Shown one piece after another: positions 5,468-7,521 of a stretch of DNA of 7,521 bases. Origin of the DNA: JABDNZ01 sp964407425 (lineage in GTDB: Bacteria > Gemmatimonadota > Gemmatimonadetes > Longimicrobiales > Gaopeijiaceae). Where the stretch lies: positions 1 through 7,521 of the forward strand of contig CAYOVN010000165.1 in NCBI GenBank assembly GCA_964407425.1, read 5' to 3'. A model generated the notes under the pieces. It was not told the origin of the DNA. It searched no databases and saw only the letters and a list, made by a program, of their open reading frames with translations. The number at the start of each line of letters is the position of its first letter. Within the stretch, counting starts at the first letter, position 1. Both the position numbers and the translations under genes were made by a program.

Positions 5468-6765
5468 GACTCCATCTCCCGGTCCCAAATCTTCCGCAGG
5501 TCTTCGAACTCGGGCTTCTCCTTCAACTCCTCGCCTGAGGTGGTGCGACCGACCTTATAGGAGACCGGGCCGCCCCCCGTTTCCCGAATGACCTCTTCCC
5601 TAGTCAATGTGAATCGATCCCAGCGGGAGTAGCGGACCCCGAAGCTGGAGGTCTTTCGCAACAGGAAGTCCGAGACCCGATGTAGGTCCTCCGGCCTCAC
5701 CAGAAACGCCAACTCACTTGCGGGCCTTCCCTTTTTTCCGAAGATCGGGGTCACCCACCCATCGAGGGCCCCCAACGCCATACCCTTCTCCATCACCCAT
5801 GCCGTCCTTTCCCCGGTCTGATCATCCACGTTGCACCGCAACTCGATGACCTGATCCGTGAGATATGGGAGAGTGGAAGCCGGGGCCTCGGGAATCTCTC
5901 TTTCGCCTGCGACCGCGATCGAGGACCCCACGACCGGCGACTCCTCGAACAAGGCCACCCGGAAGACGTTGGGGTAGTCCCCGAGGTCCATGGTGCCGGC
6001 GCCTGAGCCCTGAGCCACCAGGGTGCCGGACGGCCATGCCGTCGTAAACTCCGGATTCAGAGCCTTGAGAATAGCCAGGCCGGTGGGGGTGGAGAGTTCA
6101 ACGTTATCCCGCTCGATAGCGTCTGGGACCGGTGCTACGGGCATGCCTATTGCCAGTCGGGCAGATGCCGGTGGGGGCACCGGATAGGTCCCGTGTTGGA
6201 TCTGGATCGTCCCCCTGCCCAGCTTCACCGGCGATGAGAAAACCCGCTGGGGAGACACCGCCGCCACGCAGACGCCGGCCATGGCCACGTCCACGACGGA
6301 GTCCACGGCGCCGACCTCGTGGAACGCGACTTTTTCCACCGGAACCCCATGGGAATCGGCCTCGGCCTCGGCCAGAAGCCGGAAAACCCGGAGAGCGAAT
6401 TCGATGGCGGCCGAATCCAGATCCGATTCCTCCAGCTGGCGCACCAGAGCCGGGTAGTGGTAGTGGTGATGCCGGTGCCCCAACCCCTCTCCGTGGTCGT
6501 GATGCCCCTCCCCCACATGGTGATGATCACCATGGTGACCATCATTGTCCTGGTCTCCTCCAGGAGTGATTACCCGGACCTGCTTGAAGCGGGCGCTGGC
6601 CCGCTGGCTATCAACAATCTCCACCTCCACCCCATCGGCCTTCAGGAGCCGGGGAACGGCCCGGATCGCCTCGGGATCCACCAACCCAGCGTCGAGAAAA
6701 GCAGCGGTGAACATGTCGCCGGCGATGCCGGCGAAACTTTCGAGAAAAAGGGTCCGATGGCTCAT
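5464..6765 (-). CDS. larC: LarC, nickel insertion enzyme of nickel-pincer cofactor biosynthesis
   Basis: This 433-residue protein starts at ATG 6765-6763, 15 nt after the larB stop, with GAAGAG six bases upstream. LarC is known to insert nickel into the thiolated pincer nucleotide (P2TMN) in a CTP-dependent reaction, forming carbon-metal and sulfur-metal bonds. Landmarks: FAGIAGDM near the start (11-18), a histidine-rich tract at 77-103 with 13 His, FHEVGAVDSVVDV at 148-160, and STPTGLAILKALNPEF in the middle. The His tract is common in the family and probably binds or stores Ni(II). LarC1 and LarC2 regions form one uninterrupted frame, unlike Lactiplantibacillus plantarum, where a ribosomal frameshift joins them. 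The C-terminus ends soon after KPEFEDL, apparently 10-20 residues earlier than in many homologues. It cotranscribes with larB and converges on the haem-protein gene. Confidence 0.95.
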   Translation of the reverse strand: MSHRTLFLESFAGIAGDMFTAAFLDAGLVDPEAIRAVPRLLKADGVEVEIVDSQRASARFKQVRVITPGGDQDNDGHHGDHHHVGEGHHDHGEGLGHRHHHYHYPALVRQLEESDLDSAAIEFALRVFRLLAEAEADSHGVPVEKVAFHEVGAVDSVVDVAMAGVCVAAVSPQRVFSSPVKLGRGTIQIQHGTYPVPPPASARLAIGMPVAPVPDAIERDNVELSTPTGLAILKALNPEFTTAWPSGTLVAQGSGAGTMDLGDYPNVFRVALFEESPVVGSSIAVAGEREIPEAPASTLPYLTDQVIELRCNVDDQTGERTAWVMEKGMALGALDGWVTPIFGKKGRPASELAFLVRPEDLHRVSDFLLRKTSSFGVRYSRWDRFTLTREEVIRETGGGPVSYKVGRTTSGEELKEKPEFEDLRKIWDREMES

Positions 6766-6780
6766 CAGGAACTCTTCGGT

Positions 6781-7521
6781 TCAGAGGTTGCTTGCCGCCG
6801 TAACCGCCCGGGCCACCCGGGCCGCGGCGATGCCGGCAGAGAATCCGTTGTCGATATTGGAGACGGTGACGCCGGGAGCACAGGAATTCAACATGGCCAG
6901 AAGGGCGGACAAACCCTGAAAGTTGGCTCCGTAGCCTACCGAGGTAGGAACCGCAAAGACCGGAGTCCGGACCAATCCCCCCACTACGCTGGGCAGGGCT
7001 CCCTCCATTCCAGCCACTACAACCACAGCCGCAGCCTCCTGGATTGCATCGAGCTTCGACAAGATCCGGTGGAGGCCCGCCACCCCCACGTCGTAAACCC
7101 GGTGGACAGGAACGTCCATGGACACGCAGACCTCCACGGCCTCCTCAGCTACTGGAAGGTCGGCCGTCCCGCCTGAGACCACGGCAACATATGACCCGGG
7201 ATCATCAGCACCTTTTTCCTCGGGGGGATGGATCAGAAAGGTCCTGGCCCGGTGGTTCGAACGCCCTTGGGGAAAGCGCCCTTCCAGTGCCTTCATCTGC
7301 TTCTTCCCGAGGCGAGTGAGGAGGACCGGGACCCCAGGGGCGGAGAGACGTTCACCAATTGTGAGGACCTCTTCCTTGGTTTTTCCTTCACCATAGACCA
7401 CCTCCGCCAATCCCTGCCTGAGATGCCGGTGGTGATCCAGATTGGCAAAGGGCAGCTCGTCGGTCCGAAGGGGCCCGTCCTTGAGCCTCTTCAACCCCTC
7501 CGCCGGGGATACGCCTCCATC
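6781..7521 (-). CDS. larB: LarB, NaAD carboxylase/hydrolase of nickel-pincer cofactor biosynthesis, 5' end outside window
   Basis: 246 residues are visible and the frame stays open to the right edge. A TTG at 7494 is not the start: the nine residues upstream of it (DGGVSPAEG) continue the typical LarB N-terminus that leads into LPFANLDHHRHLRQG. Only a few residues should be missing, since LarB is usually about 246-260 residues. LarB carboxylates the pyridinium ring of nicotinic acid adenine dinucleotide and hydrolyses its phosphoanhydride, giving P2CMN; it is a relative of PurE. The PurE-like core includes VAVVSGGTADLPVA, GMEGALPSVVGGLV and, near the end, SCAPGV then SNIDNGF. The Cys in SCAPGV (visible residue 214) corresponds in position to the catalytic C221 of L. 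plantarum LarB. The usual GFGAG reads GFSAG here. larC follows after 15 nt. Confidence 0.95.
   Translation of the reverse strand, partial: DGGVSPAEGLKRLKDGPLRTDELPFANLDHHRHLRQGLAEVVYGEGKTKEEVLTIGERLSAPGVPVLLTRLGKKQMKALEGRFPQGRSNHRARTFLIHPPEEKGADDPGSYVAVVSGGTADLPVAEEAVEVCVSMDVPVHRVYDVGVAGLHRILSKLDAIQEAAAVVVVAGMEGALPSVVGGLVRTPVFAVPTSVGYGANFQGLSALLAMLNSCAPGVTVSNIDNGFSAGIAAARVARAVTAASNL

Noticed and set aside
6516..6534. 19-bp odd-centred palindrome (CATGGTGAT, G, ATCACCATG)
   Set aside because: It falls in the codons of the LarC histidine tract, where alternating CAT, CAC, GAT and GTG naturally make such palindromes; an operator inside the gene is not supported.
6319..7176. Long plus-strand open frame (285 codons) opposite larC and larB
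   Set aside because: It lies antisense to two strongly recognised genes, spans their junction, has low-complexity composition and no family signature.
7492..7494. TTG codon as the LarB start
   Set aside because: The nine in-frame residues upstream, up to the window edge, match the expected LarB N-terminal pattern, so the gene is cut by the window and starts beyond it.

Overview
The window is a dense, high-GC bacterial chromosome segment (roughly 60% G+C by eye) with seven protein-coding genes, two of them cut by the window edges. I see no RNA genes, insertion sequences, phage genes or CRISPR arrays. The organism is diderm-like: it has a lipoprotein signal, a twin-arginine signal, a periplasmic haem-binding protein and a secreted tricorn-type propeller protein. 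This mix, with the GC content, is reminiscent of Gemmatimonadota or a related environmental phylum. That placement is an impression from gene style and was not tested.

Left part (1-2978, minus strand). A fold-type II PLP enzyme of unassigned substrate (1530-2978) is followed after a 186-nt gap by the N-terminal 447 residues of a secreted tricorn-protease homologue, which runs off the left edge. The gap holds a 14-bp tandem direct repeat and a strong hairpin just ahead of the tricorn ribosome binding site.

Middle part (about 3157-5467, plus strand). Divergent from the PLP enzyme is a lipoprotein cyclophilin (peptidyl-prolyl isomerase). A hairpin followed by a T-rich run separates it from a two-gene unit: a Tat-exported aldo/keto reductase and a membrane-anchored CxxCH haem-binding protein. 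These two overlap as TGATG, so they are probably translated together and form a candidate envelope redox pair.

Right part (5464-7521, minus strand). larB (cut at its 5' end by the window) and larC lie 15 nt apart. They encode two of the three enzymes that build the nickel-pincer nucleotide cofactor of lactate racemase and related enzymes. LarC carries a 13-histidine tract. larE and any LarA-type client enzyme are not in the window. larC and the haem-protein gene converge, and both stop codons lie in one CTAG palindrome.

Most genes belong to recognisable families. No clearly new multi-gene system is proven here. The best candidates for something undescribed are the Tat-reductase/haem-protein pair, the C-terminally extended PLP enzyme, and the repeat-plus-hairpin leader of the tricorn gene.
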